Source: Bradyrhizobium daqingense (GTDB taxonomy: Bacteria > Pseudomonadota > Alphaproteobacteria > Rhizobiales > Xanthobacteraceae). Taken from it: a DNA stretch of 64,000 nt. The position numbers and the translations under genes are program-made. Below the pieces are notes generated by a model that worked only from the letters and a program-made list of their open reading frames with translations, was not told the origin of the DNA and searched no databases. This document shows positions 1-8,545 of this stretch, piece after piece (position 1 is the stretch's first letter; every line of letters starts with the position of its first letter). The stretch is taken from positions 6,930,001 to 6,994,000 of the forward strand of contig NZ_CP088014.1 in the NCBI RefSeq assembly GCF_021044685.1, in the 5' to 3' direction.

Positions 1-378
1 ATCGACGGAGAAATCATAGCCATCCAGCGTGATGCCGTTTCCGGTTACGGTGACGAGCCGCTTTCTGCGATCGACCGTCACCCCGGTCATCGAAATTGCG
101 GCAGGATCCTTGAACTCGATCCCCGCCGGATGACCCACGCAATAGTCGACCCCTGCAACACGCCAAGGAGGACGAGTGCGATATCGGCTAAGCAGCGAGG
201 GATACTGAACGTCGCAACGAGGCGCACTGGGGGCCCCATCGCTGTTCTGGTCGTATGCCCGCGACGCATGTGTGTCCTCGGCCGCTGTTGCGAGAGAGAG
301 ATCTGTATGCAGTGCCGCTGCGGCAGCAAATGCGCAGGCAAGCAAGCCTCCAACGGTTGCTGTCAAAGGCGACTGCAT
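1..378 (-). CDS. Partial secreted protein, probably right-handed beta-helix type (C-terminus beyond left edge)
   Basis: This minus-strand reading frame is open from an ATG at 376-378 to the edge of the window, giving 126 residues with no stop. The N-terminus has a signal-peptide look: a short start, then an Ala/Leu-rich stretch (about residues 7-23, GGLLACAFAAAAAL). The mature part contains RPPWRVAGVDYCVGHPAG and later VTGNGITLDGYDF. This pattern is one I associate with right-handed parallel beta-helix proteins of Bradyrhizobium, which are secreted polysaccharide-binding or polysaccharide-lyase-like proteins. The start lies only 7 nt downstream of the polymerase-like gene stop at 386, so it is probably the last visible gene of the EPS operon. 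The catalytic part, if any, is outside the window. The family call is from memory of the N-terminal pattern. Confidence 0.6.
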   Translation of the reverse strand, partial: MQSPLTATVGGLLACAFAAAAALHTDLSLATAAEDTHASRAYDQNSDGAPSAPRCDVQYPSLLSRYRTRPPWRVAGVDYCVGHPAGIEFKDPAAISMTGVTVDRRKRLVTVTGNGITLDGYDFSVD

Positions 379-385
379 GACACAC

Positions 386-1753
386 CTACCATCGACGCCC
401 GGTCGCCGGAGCATAGACCGGAGGACCATACCATGCAGGGGAAAGTTCGCTGAGGTGTCTCGTCCCCCAAAAATGTTCATAGAGTGAAGCCCGTATTCCG
501 ATATACGCACCCCAAACCATCCACATCGTGTTCCAGTAGTGCACGGTGAGTCCAACCAGCACCAATGTCATGACCGCGAGCGTGAAGCCCGAACGCATCC
601 TGTCCATGTACTCATCCAGCGTCGGGCCGACGCTCTTTCGCCCGAACCCGACGTAGAAGGAGGTCACGTTGGCCAGCAGCATGAAGACTACGATCGGAAT
701 ACCAAACCGGAGCGCGATGACCAGCCAAACGGCGTCCACCGAAGCATTGTCGAAAAATTCCAGGCCTGCGCCAATATCGCCGAAACCAAAGCCTGCCCAG
801 GGAGCGAAACCGATATTGTAGAAGGCTCGATCCCATGTGGCCTTGCGAAAATAGCCCGTCGAGGGATCGAGCGTGAGGTGCGCGACGATCCAGGAGGTCG
901 GATTGTTGGTGGTGAGGTAGATGAAGGCGAGCACGGCTCCGATGACGGCTGCGAACGCCTTCCACCGCCATGGATTGGATTTCATGAGCCGGTCATAACT
1001 AAAGACCGACAAGACGACCATGAACATCAACATTGGCGCTGAAGACATCGCCAGGAAGCATCCCAGGAAAGCAACCCCAACCCAGCCGATCCGAGACAGC
1101 CGGCTCTCCGAGTACAGAAAGATCGCTCCGGCAGCCGTGCAGAACGTCCCATAGGAGATCGCGTGCGGAAAGACCGACGCCGCTCTCATCAGGCCATTTC
1201 TGAACTCCGGCTCGCTGTTCAGCCCGAGAAAGCTGTTGACGACGAGCTTGCCCGACATGTGGTCGACCATTGCGACAGCGACGATTATCGTCACTGCGAT
1301 CTTCAAGCCCTTGATGAACTCCGCGACCGCCAGGCGTCCGAAAAAGAACGCGCGTCCGACAATATAGCCGCCCAGCAGTTCGAGCGTCACCGCACCCGCC
1401 GAGGACAATTCGGAGGGACGGTTCTCCTGCGCTGATACTCCCAGCATCCAAACCGCCGCCAGCAAGACGAACAGATCGCAGGCAACGAACCGCCGTCCCT
1501 TCTGCAGCAACAAGAAGAGAGCCGGAATCAACAGCAAAGCGATGACCAACCGTTCGGGATTGAACTTCGCGCTCCCGAGCAAAAAGCTCATATCGGCGGG
1601 CAACACGACCCCGGCAAAGAAAAGCCAGGTCGCGATCGGATGTGAGCGTTGCGGAACCCCACTGGCACTCGGAAGCAGCGAAGGCTCACGCTCGATCTGG
1701 CCCGTGGCTACCGCAGCGCTGGCGAGGCGGATCCTCAACGAATGTCTCCCCAC
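386..1753 (-). CDS. O-antigen polymerase/ligase-like membrane protein (Wzy-type)
   Basis: The 455-residue product is mostly hydrophobic, with about ten to twelve membrane segments starting near residue 38. A soluble-facing loop around residues 285-325 includes TGYFRKATWDRAFYNIG and WAGFGFGDIGAG. Such a loop between late helices, with conserved Arg and Gly residues, is typical of Wzy polymerases and WaaL-type ligases, which join lipid-linked sugar repeats at the periplasmic face of the inner membrane. The start codon is GTG, with only a weak Shine-Dalgarno sequence, so a slightly later start is possible. It sits at the distal end of the minus-strand glycosyltransferase/flippase operon, where a polymerase is expected. 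Sequence alone does not separate polymerase from ligase. Confidence 0.7.
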   Translation of the reverse strand: MGRHSLRIRLASAAVATGQIEREPSLLPSASGVPQRSHPIATWLFFAGVVLPADMSFLLGSAKFNPERLVIALLLIPALFLLLQKGRRFVACDLFVLLAAVWMLGVSAQENRPSELSSAGAVTLELLGGYIVGRAFFFGRLAVAEFIKGLKIAVTIIVAVAMVDHMSGKLVVNSFLGLNSEPEFRNGLMRAASVFPHAISYGTFCTAAGAIFLYSESRLSRIGWVGVAFLGCFLAMSSAPMLMFMVVLSVFSYDRLMKSNPWRWKAFAAVIGAVLAFIYLTTNNPTSWIVAHLTLDPSTGYFRKATWDRAFYNIGFAPWAGFGFGDIGAGLEFFDNASVDAVWLVIALRFGIPIVVFMLLANVTSFYVGFGRKSVGPTLDEYMDRMRSGFTLAVMTLVLVGLTVHYWNTMWMVWGAYIGIRASLYEHFWGTRHLSELSPAWYGPPVYAPATGRRW

Positions 1754-1828
1754 CTGTTGGAGCGATTAGCTCCCCGGCCCTGCAACAGGACGCTCTTCAC
1801 CATGCCAAAGCCGCCGAATGGAAGATCA

Positions 1829-2686
1829 TCAGCGCCTGAACATTCTCGGAATCTGCCAGACGATCGGGGGGATGAAGGGCTTGATGACCTCGAGGGTCGT
1901 TCGCTTCCTGACCTCGCCCGGCCGCATTTTGAAGATCGTCGTATGGTCTTCGGACATCTCGTCTTCCGGTCGACCATTGGTGTAGTAGTAGAGCGCGATC
2001 GACCTGCGATACTTGCCTTTTGGACTCGTCAGCGGATCGGGATGCCCGTGATATGCGGTATCGGTCGTCGAGAATACAACGATCCGGTTCGCAATCGGAA
2101 AATAGGCCTTTTGCTTTGCCTTGACGTCCTTGTCCCACAATTCGAGGGCGCCGCCCCACTCCTGCTTCCAATCATGGTTCAGATAGACCAGCAGATTGAG
2201 CCGGCGGTCCAGCCTCAGCTTCTTGTGCTTGTTGAAGTCTGCGTGAATGGCGAGGCGACCACCGCGCGGAATCATGTGCAACCCGCCGCCAACGAGGTAA
2301 GGATCGGGAATGAGGCCCTCGATGCCTGTGAGGCGCTCCAGGAAGTCCAGAAAGAGCCGCGAATTCAGCGAACTGACGAACTGCTGAATGTAGGGAGGAA
2401 AGTCCTCAAAGCGGTCGAGTCCGAGCTTCTGCTCCTCATACGCGCCGGCATCGAGAAAGGTCCGATTCCACGAGCTCTCAAATTCTCCGGGAAACTCCGC
2501 CGCGACCCTTCTAATGACCTCGTCATCAAAAAAGGTATCGATTCCGATGTGAGGAAAGGGTTGGTTGTCCCGGTACTGCTCGGCCCATGCGTCGGCCTGG
2601 CGGCGCATTTTATCCAACGGAAGGAAGGACTTGCTATCGAGACATTGGGACTCCGCAGACAGCGGCAGCACAGCTGTGGCAACCAT
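1829..2686 (-). CDS. 2OG-Fe(II) oxygenase, prolyl-4-hydroxylase-like
   Basis: The 285-residue protein has the double-stranded beta-helix signature of 2-oxoglutarate/Fe(II) dioxygenases. HADFNKH gives an H-x-D pair near residues 145-147, the distal His lies in DTAYHGHPDP near residue 211, and a following KYRRSIALYYY segment supplies the Arg that binds 2-oxoglutarate. The Fe ligands are all present, so it should be active. Enzymes of this group hydroxylate small molecules, sugars, lipids or proteins. The ATG at 2684-2686 is preceded by an AGAGG ribosome-binding site. It lies between glycosyltransferases and the polymerase in the EPS operon, so a role in decorating the polysaccharide or its carrier is inferred. 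The substrate is unknown. Confidence 0.8.
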   Translation of the reverse strand: MVATAVLPLSAESQCLDSKSFLPLDKMRRQADAWAEQYRDNQPFPHIGIDTFFDDEVIRRVAAEFPGEFESSWNRTFLDAGAYEEQKLGLDRFEDFPPYIQQFVSSLNSRLFLDFLERLTGIEGLIPDPYLVGGGLHMIPRGGRLAIHADFNKHKKLRLDRRLNLLVYLNHDWKQEWGGALELWDKDVKAKQKAYFPIANRIVVFSTTDTAYHGHPDPLTSPKGKYRRSIALYYYTNGRPEDEMSEDHTTIFKMRPGEVRKRTTLEVIKPFIPPIVWQIPRMFRR

Positions 2687-2777
2687 TTCTACCTCTTTCC
2701 CCGTTCAGCGGGGTAAATGACGTCGCTCGAAGGCCGTCCTATCGAGTGGACGGCCGCACTATTAAATCACTTTACAT

Positions 2778-2789
2778 TATAATATTATA
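2778..2789. promoter_or_regulatory. AT-only 12-bp perfect palindrome upstream of the oxygenase gene
   Basis: TATAATATTATA is self-complementary and lies 92 bp upstream of the 2686 start codon in an AT-rich intergenic island (about 2755-2830). It contains a consensus -10 hexamer on both strands. It could be part of an internal promoter of the EPS operon or a site for an AT-preferring nucleoid protein. Confidence 0.35.
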
Positions 2790-2873
2790 TACGACAAGCC
2801 AATTAAATAAATTCTAATCACGAACGTTAATGCCGAGGAGAGACACCGAGCTCGCCACGAGACGCGGATTGAA

Positions 2874-3731
2874 TCACGCCGGCGTCAGACAACCGTTCTC
2901 CGACAGTGAAGCAGCCAGCATCCGGTCCATCCCCAACTCCTTAGAGATTGCGCTGGGATCCGACGCCCGCTGCGTCGAATACGTTGACCTCCGGAACATC
3001 GCCTTATGGCGCATGCGCAGGCGACGCATCGGCAGGACGAACGGATTGCGGGTGATCGTCCCGCACGTGGTCTGGACGGGGAGGCGATCCCGCCATTTCC
3101 GCACCATGTAGCGATAGGCTCGAACGTAGTCGCGCCCCAACGAAAGCTGTGCCTTGGCGTTGTGGATCAACGGCAGGTCCAGACCGTAACAAGACCTGCC
3201 CAGCCTCTCGGCTTCGAGCACGATGTCTGCCCCGTAGAGGTGAAACTCCGGCAGCAAGGGATCGAAGGACACGCCCGAGTCCCGGCGGACGATGATCGCC
3301 AGTTCGTCGACGCTGACCACTCGTACCGGTACCTTCAGCTCTCCCCCATGAATCCCTCCAGTTTCAGGAAATAGCGGGGCAAGCGAGGCATCCCACGTGC
3401 GACCGACCACGTCCCCTGCTGCCGTGACGCTGCTCATTCCAGCCACGGCCCACCGGCTGTCTTGCTGCGTGAGCCGCCCGATTTCCGAATTCAGCCGCTC
3501 AAACCAGTATTCAGGGAAGAAAACGTCGCAATGGGCAAAGATGAGGATATCCTCCTTCGCACTTGCGATCGCCCGGGCATAGGCGCCGGAAGCGCTAGGC
3601 TGATTCCACAGGACCGTGAGCTTTACGTCGCCCCTGGCAATCGCCGGCGAGCGCCGAAGATCACGATCGAGGATTTCGACGTCCGTCGATCGCGCACAGG
3701 TATATACGTGGAAACTAGCGCCCGGGAACAT
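2874..3731 (-). CDS. Glycosyltransferase family 2-like protein
   Basis: The 285-residue product has an alpha/beta GT-A nucleotide-sugar domain. Beta strands are spaced as in family 2 enzymes, and HCDV at residues 67-70 (from EDILIFAHCDVFFP) stands in for the usual metal-binding DxD. The later DLPLIHNAK segment resembles the part that positions the acceptor. There are no membrane segments, so it is cytosolic or peripheral and would add a sugar to the undecaprenyl-linked repeat. The N-terminus is short for the family, beginning almost directly with the first strand, and the Shine-Dalgarno is weak. It lies in line with other transferases of the minus-strand EPS operon. Donor and acceptor cannot be read from the sequence. 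Confidence 0.7.
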   Translation of the reverse strand: MFPGASFHVYTCARSTDVEILDRDLRRSPAIARGDVKLTVLWNQPSASGAYARAIASAKEDILIFAHCDVFFPEYWFERLNSEIGRLTQQDSRWAVAGMSSVTAAGDVVGRTWDASLAPLFPETGGIHGGELKVPVRVVSVDELAIIVRRDSGVSFDPLLPEFHLYGADIVLEAERLGRSCYGLDLPLIHNAKAQLSLGRDYVRAYRYMVRKWRDRLPVQTTCGTITRNPFVLPMRRLRMRHKAMFRRSTYSTQRASDPSAISKELGMDRMLAASLSENGCLTPA

Positions 3732-3952
3732 AGCGAGATCACCATATAATAAAAATTAAATAAGCCATTTATATCAACTTGGGACGAATCGCAATCAAGC
3801 CTTCGACGAATAAAGTAGGGTCGTTTGTTCGGCGCTCGATCCTGGCCATTTCGCTGATGGGGGCGCGCATCGCGCTCTGACAGCCCGGCGGCGGCGAACT
3901 GCGCCCGGACGGCAGCGGGATGGAGAATGCCGGCAGGGGCATGGCGCTGCTG

Positions 3953-5167
3953 CTACTCCGTTCTCATTTCGCGAAAGCCAATGAGATTTTCGCCCGGAGC
4001 CGCGCCACTTTTCCGTCTCATCGCATCCTGGATGAGTGATGCTATCGCTCGTCCCCCCTGCCCGGGGGTATGGTGCGTCTCAAATTTACGTTTCGCCGCG
4101 CGTCCCATTTGCTCCCGCAGCGAAGGGGACGAGAGGAACTCGATGACCTTCCTGCTCATCTCCGCAACATCGAATTTGGCCACGCTGAAACCGGCGTCCG
4201 GCTCGACAAACCTCCGCGCTGCATCGCTTGCGTCGAAGCAGATCGTGGGCGTGTTGCGCCTCGCTGCTTCCAGAACCACAAGGCCAAACGCCTCCTCGCG
4301 CGACGTCAGAAGAAAAACGTCGGATGCGGCAAAATATCTATCGACGTCGGCCTTTCTCCCAACGAAGCGCACCTGCGCGGCCGGCGCCTCGCTCTTGAGC
4401 CTGCGCTGCATGGTCTTGACCTTGTCCGGGGCGCCGCCCACCCACACGAATTGGACATTTCGCCCACTGACGCCGCCGGCGACCTGGCGAGCGACCTCTA
4501 TGAACAGGTCCGTGCCCTTGCGCGTCTCGATCGAGCCGCAACCGCACACGATGCTCACGTCAGGCGGAATGTCCAATTCGTGCGCAAGCCCGAGGCGCGC
4601 TTCCTCCGCGTTGGGGGAATCCTCTTCGAGTTCAGGAATGAAAGGCTCGACGACCTCGATCCGGTGCGGTGCGATGTCGAAATCTTCGATCAGGCAATCC
4701 CGCACGGCGTCGGACACCGCAATATATCGAGGGCGGCGCCGCTCGAGCGCCGCGAGGTTGGTCAATCCGACGCTTCGGATGGCTCCCGCAAGCTCGTGGA
4801 CGTGACAGAGGACCTCGCAATCCCCGATGGGCAATCGTTCGAGCAACCGCCCGGACGCTATCGAATTGACATAGACGAGACCGAAGCGGTCCTTGGAGAG
4901 ATCCTTTTGCAGGCGGGCCAGATGATTTGACTGCGCGAAATGATGCATATCGAAGCGCCTCATCGCACGATAAAGCAGATCGCCGGGTTCGACGGAGTCG
5001 ACTTTGCCGAGCGTTGCGAATTCCCTGCTGAGGTCGCCCGGGCTGGCAGTCACTGTACGGAAGGAAATGGAATCGTGGCGCCGAAGCCAGCGCTGGATGT
5101 TGAGCAGCATGATTGGCGCCCCCGTCCGCGAGGCCTCGTGGCTGAGGAAGAGCACCTTGTTCGTCAT
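3953..5167 (-). CDS. Glycosyltransferase family 4 (GT-B fold)
   Basis: The 404-residue protein has the two-Rossmann-domain plan of GT4 enzymes. The N-terminal half begins KVLFLSHEASRTGAPIMLL and contains CHVHELAGAI. The C-terminal half has VCGCGSIETRKGTDLFIEVA and the E-x7-E donor-binding motif EAFGLVVLE near residues 289-300. GT4 enzymes are retaining transferases acting on the cytoplasmic face of the membrane. The start at 5167 is 3 nt from the stop of the upstream glycosyltransferase at 5171, so the two are translationally linked. A 221-nt spacer separates it from the next gene of the operon. Its sugar specificity is unknown. Confidence 0.85.
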   Translation of the reverse strand: MTNKVLFLSHEASRTGAPIMLLNIQRWLRRHDSISFRTVTASPGDLSREFATLGKVDSVEPGDLLYRAMRRFDMHHFAQSNHLARLQKDLSKDRFGLVYVNSIASGRLLERLPIGDCEVLCHVHELAGAIRSVGLTNLAALERRRPRYIAVSDAVRDCLIEDFDIAPHRIEVVEPFIPELEEDSPNAEEARLGLAHELDIPPDVSIVCGCGSIETRKGTDLFIEVARQVAGGVSGRNVQFVWVGGAPDKVKTMQRRLKSEAPAAQVRFVGRKADVDRYFAASDVFLLTSREEAFGLVVLEAARRNTPTICFDASDAARRFVEPDAGFSVAKFDVAEMSRKVIEFLSSPSLREQMGRAAKRKFETHHTPGQGGRAIASLIQDAMRRKSGAAPGENLIGFREMRTE

Positions 5168-5170
5168 GAC

Positions 5171-6208
5171 CTAGCTCTGGCGGTCCCTGTCCGCGCCTAA
5201 ACCGGGGATGGCGGCTGAGCTCTGCAACACCTCTTGCCGTCGCGCCTTCGGCTTGCCCATCAAGGACAGGAGCCTTTGGCGCCCCTCCGGCCCGGGCATC
5301 CGCAGAAGCCGCCAGACCGGGGGAAGGTAGCGCATTCGCGAATCGAGGCTCATGGCCCAGCGCAGAAGCGTAAAGCCGCTGTCCAGGCGCCCCTGTCGGA
5401 TATAGCTGATCCCGGTGTCGAAGGCCTGATCGGCGAGCGAGTGCGCCACCTGCCGCTGCAACAACGGCATGTCCCGGCGTCGATCGCGACAGGTCTCGAA
5501 GAAGCTGTCGAACGCCGCTTTCCTCTGTCCATACTCCGTCATCATCTCCGCGAGATAGGGGTTCGACATAGCGGAATCGTGCTTTCGGTAAATCCCCTGC
5601 ACCCCCTCGATCTTGGCAACTTCTGCATGCACGCCAAACCGGAGCCACATCTCCAGATCGCCGCTGTGAGGAAGCGACGGTCTATAGCCACCTACCGCCT
5701 TCTGGACGCTTGTTCGCGCGATCGCCGTCGCCGTGGCCACGAAGTCGGAGCCGGTCCGGCACATGTCCGCCACCACATCTTGCTTGGTCCATCGGAAGTC
5801 CTGGACCGAGTTGACGAAGGGCCGAGGCGTGTCCCGACGCCACACCAGACATTCGCCATAGGTCAATCCTACTTCCGGCCGCGAATCCATGATTTTCGCC
5901 GCGCGTTCGAACGCTCCCGGCACGAGCAGATCGTCCGCGGACAGCAGCAGAAAGTAGTCGCTGTCCGCCCATTCGATTCCCTCGTTGTACGTCGCGATAT
6001 GTCCCTTGTTGCTCGCGTGAGCCACGACGCTGACGCGTGAGTCGCTGTCCGCGAGGCCGCGCGCAATTTCGACAGACGAATCCGAGGATGCGTCATCGAT
6101 GATGAGGATTCGAACGTCGGCAATGGATTGATCAAGCACACTTCGTACGCAATCCGTCAGGAAGCGCCCGTAATTGTAGCAGGGGACAAGGACGTCAAAC
6201 TTGGCCAT
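5171..6208 (-). CDS. Glycosyltransferase family 2
   Basis: The 345-residue protein opens with the classic family 2 core FDVLVPCYNYGRFLTDCVRSV. DDASSD lies at residues 38-43 for nucleotide binding, and SADD at 90-93 acts as the metal-binding DxD equivalent. It is an inverting GT-A enzyme expected at the cytoplasmic membrane face, where it extends the polysaccharide repeat. The C-terminal 100 residues are helical and Arg-rich (LPPVWRLLRMPGPEGRQR), perhaps contacting membrane lipid. It is followed after 3 nt by the GT4 gene. A gap of about 196 nt separates it from the upstream aminotransferase gene. Confidence 0.88.
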   Translation of the reverse strand: MAKFDVLVPCYNYGRFLTDCVRSVLDQSIADVRILIIDDASSDSSVEIARGLADSDSRVSVVAHASNKGHIATYNEGIEWADSDYFLLLSADDLLVPGAFERAAKIMDSRPEVGLTYGECLVWRRDTPRPFVNSVQDFRWTKQDVVADMCRTGSDFVATATAIARTSVQKAVGGYRPSLPHSGDLEMWLRFGVHAEVAKIEGVQGIYRKHDSAMSNPYLAEMMTEYGQRKAAFDSFFETCRDRRRDMPLLQRQVAHSLADQAFDTGISYIRQGRLDSGFTLLRWAMSLDSRMRYLPPVWRLLRMPGPEGRQRLLSLMGKPKARRQEVLQSSAAIPGLGADRDRQS

Positions 6209-6404
6209 CGCTTTGATTTCTCCTGTCGTGACGACCTCGCAAGATGAGAGGCACCTCCGCCGACGCTTGCCCTCTTGGCGACGTTCGAACCGGCCCTGTC
6301 ATGAGAGCTTCGGCCGCTCTTCCTGGTCATCGGGGCATGCGCTCGAGGGGAAGCGGACTCGCGTACATTCCTCGAGAGTCTGCCGCGGGTCTGCCTCGCG
6401 ATAG

Positions 6405-7547
6405 CTATCCCTTGGCCAGTTCCGCTTTGAGGCACTCTGCGACGTGAAGCTGCTCTGCCTCGCTCATCTGCGCGTAGATCGGCAGCAGGATCGACCGATC
6501 TTGTGCGAGTTCTGAGTGGCGAAGGTCGTGGCGCTGCGCCGCCTTCACGTAAGGCGGTTCGCGATGCGAGCACATGATGCCGCGGCGCGTCGCGATCCCC
6601 TGGTCGAGCAGATTTTGCATGACCGAGCGCTGATCGAGACGATTGGGGAGGCGCACGCAATAGCTCTGCCAGTTGGACTTGGCCCATTTTGGCTCTGTTG
6701 GCAGCCTCAAACCTTCGAAGTTGCCAAGCAGCTCGGCGTATCTGGCCGCAACAGCACGGCGGCGTGCCACCAGGTCCGGCAGCCGTTCCAGCTGTTTGCG
6801 CCCGATCGCGGCCTGCATGTCGGTCATCCGGAAATTGTAACCTGAAACAAGATATTCTTCGAAGATCACCTGCGAGGAGCCATGCCGCACCGTGTCGGGA
6901 ACGCTCATCCCGTGCTGGCGCAGGAGCCTGAACTTGCGGTCGAGGTCGGCATCCGCAGTGGTCAGCATGCCGCCCTCGCCGGTCGTGATCACCTTGCGGG
7001 GATGAAAGGAAAAGCAGGCGATGTGTCCGTGCGGCTTGCCGATCCGCTCCCAATTCTCCTTGATCTGGATCTCGCTGCCGGCAGCACAGGCAGCGTCCTC
7101 GATCAGGGTGATGCCATGACGGTCCGCCAAAGCCGTCAGGGCTCCCAAATCGCACGGCATGCCCATTTGGTGAACCGCGATAATCGCACGCGTACGCGGA
7201 GTAATCGCATCCGCCAGCCGCCGGGGATCTATGTTGTAGGTCTCCGGATCGACATCCACAAAGATGGGGACTGCGCCCTGATTTCGGATTGAATTGGCCG
7301 TTGCGATGAAGGAATGGCTTGCTGTGATGACCTCGTCGCCGGGTCCGACGTCCAGCGCCGCCAGCGCGAGTTGCAGGGCTGTCGTGCAGTTGGACACGGC
7401 ACACGCAAAAGGCGCGCCGACGAAAGCGGCAAATTCACGCTCGAAAGCTGCCACTTGCGGACCTTGTGACACCCATCCGGACAGGACGGCCGCTCGCGCC
7501 GCATCGGCCTCTTGCTCGGCAAGGACTGGCATTGCAATCGGAATCAT
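6405..7547 (-). CDS. DegT/DnrJ/EryC1/StrS-family sugar aminotransferase
   Basis: I place the start at the ATG at 7545-7547, giving 380 residues, because the fold begins with MIPIAMPVLAEQE and this ATG overlaps the stop of the upstream epimerase gene by 4 nt (ATGA). Longer in-frame extensions are shadows of the epimerase. PLP-binding features are clear: Asp151 in LIEDAACAAG and Lys185 in SFHPRKVITTGEGG. These enzymes transfer an amino group to a nucleotide-linked keto-sugar. It is the second aminotransferase of the cluster and differs clearly from the one at 8542-9717, so the polysaccharide may carry two distinct amino sugars. The exact keto-sugar substrate is not determinable. Confidence 0.88.
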   Translation of the reverse strand: MIPIAMPVLAEQEADAARAAVLSGWVSQGPQVAAFEREFAAFVGAPFACAVSNCTTALQLALAALDVGPGDEVITASHSFIATANSIRNQGAVPIFVDVDPETYNIDPRRLADAITPRTRAIIAVHQMGMPCDLGALTALADRHGITLIEDAACAAGSEIQIKENWERIGKPHGHIACFSFHPRKVITTGEGGMLTTADADLDRKFRLLRQHGMSVPDTVRHGSSQVIFEEYLVSGYNFRMTDMQAAIGRKQLERLPDLVARRRAVAARYAELLGNFEGLRLPTEPKWAKSNWQSYCVRLPNRLDQRSVMQNLLDQGIATRRGIMCSHREPPYVKAAQRHDLRHSELAQDRSILLPIYAQMSEAEQLHVAECLKAELAKG

Positions 7548-8545
7548 GATGCCGCTGCCTGTCCCTGATCGACAACTCTGAGCTCGCGTTCGGCCAGCCA
7601 CCATTTCACGAGATCTGAAAGCCCCTGCTCGAGCGAGATGGTGGTGCGGAAACCCAGCAGACGCTCCGCTTTTCCAACCGACGCCAATCGGCGCGGCACC
7701 GGATTGACCGAGCGTTCCGGCGCGAATTCGGGCATCATTCTGGGCTGCCCCATGACGGAAGCGAGGGCTTGGGCAAGCTGCACCAGGCTCGTTTCGGTCC
7801 CGCTGCCTACGTTGAACACCTCGTCGGTCACCTTGGCCCGGGCTGCCAATATGTTTGCACGGGCCACATCGCGCACATGCACGAAATCCATGGTTTGTTG
7901 GCCATCGCCAAAGATGACCGGTGGCAGCCCGGCTTCGAGCCGCTCCATCCACCGGATCAGCACCTCGGTGTAGCGCCCGTGAATGTCCATGCGGCTGCCA
8001 TAGACGTTGAAGTAACGGAACGCCACGTAGTCGAGGCCGTACATGTCGTTGAAAGTGCGAAACAGGCCTTCGTTAAACGCCTTTGCGGCGCCATAGAGAG
8101 TTCGGTTGTCGTAGGGATTCTGTCGCTCGGTCGTCGGGAACTCCTCCGCCATACCGTACACGGAGGCGGAAGACGCCGCGATCACCTTCTCGACGTCGTG
8201 CTTGACGCAGAGCTCGAGCAGGTCGAACGTGGCATCCACCATGACTTCCTTGGCCAGGCGGGGCTCAGCGGCGCAGTGCGTGATCCGCAGCGCTGCTTGG
8301 TGAAATACGATATCGGCCGCCTTAACCAAGGCTCCCATGAGCTTGTTGTCGCGTATGTCGCCGTGCACGAGCCGTACCGGCCCGCGCCCCAGCGCTCGCC
8401 GCAGATTCGCCGGCCTGCCTCGCACCATGTTGTCGAGAGCGACAATCTCGATGCAGCCTTCGTCGCACAGAAGGTCGACGATATGGGAGCCGATGAACCC
8501 CGCTCCGCCCGTAACCAAAATGCGTTTGCCCTTGAGATCGATCAA
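7544..8545 (-). CDS. NAD-dependent nucleotide-sugar epimerase/dehydratase (extended SDR)
   Basis: The 333-residue protein is an extended short-chain dehydrogenase of the GalE/WbpP type. It has GGAGFIGS at residues 13-20, Tyr151-x3-Lys155 in LYGAAKAF, Ser in the AASSASVYG strand, and FRYFNVYG downstream. Such enzymes interconvert C4 epimers of UDP-sugars or dehydrate them. It overlaps both neighbours by 4 nt (ATGA at 8542-8545 and 7544-7547), so it is tightly coupled to two aminotransferases. This makes it a good candidate to supply or epimerise an amino-sugar nucleotide. Epimerase versus dehydratase cannot be settled by reading alone. Confidence 0.85.
   Translation of the reverse strand: MIDLKGKRILVTGGAGFIGSHIVDLLCDEGCIEIVALDNMVRGRPANLRRALGRGPVRLVHGDIRDNKLMGALVKAADIVFHQAALRITHCAAEPRLAKEVMVDATFDLLELCVKHDVEKVIAASSASVYGMAEEFPTTERQNPYDNRTLYGAAKAFNEGLFRTFNDMYGLDYVAFRYFNVYGSRMDIHGRYTEVLIRWMERLEAGLPPVIFGDGQQTMDFVHVRDVARANILAARAKVTDEVFNVGSGTETSLVQLAQALASVMGQPRMMPEFAPERSVNPVPRRLASVGKAERLLGFRTTISLEQGLSDLVKWWLAERELRVVDQGQAAAS

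Noticed and set aside
7548..7952. N-terminal extension of the aminotransferase frame (start 7952)
   Set aside because: The extra 135 residues are a shadow of the epimerase gene; the fold starts at 7547, where ATGA overlap is seen.
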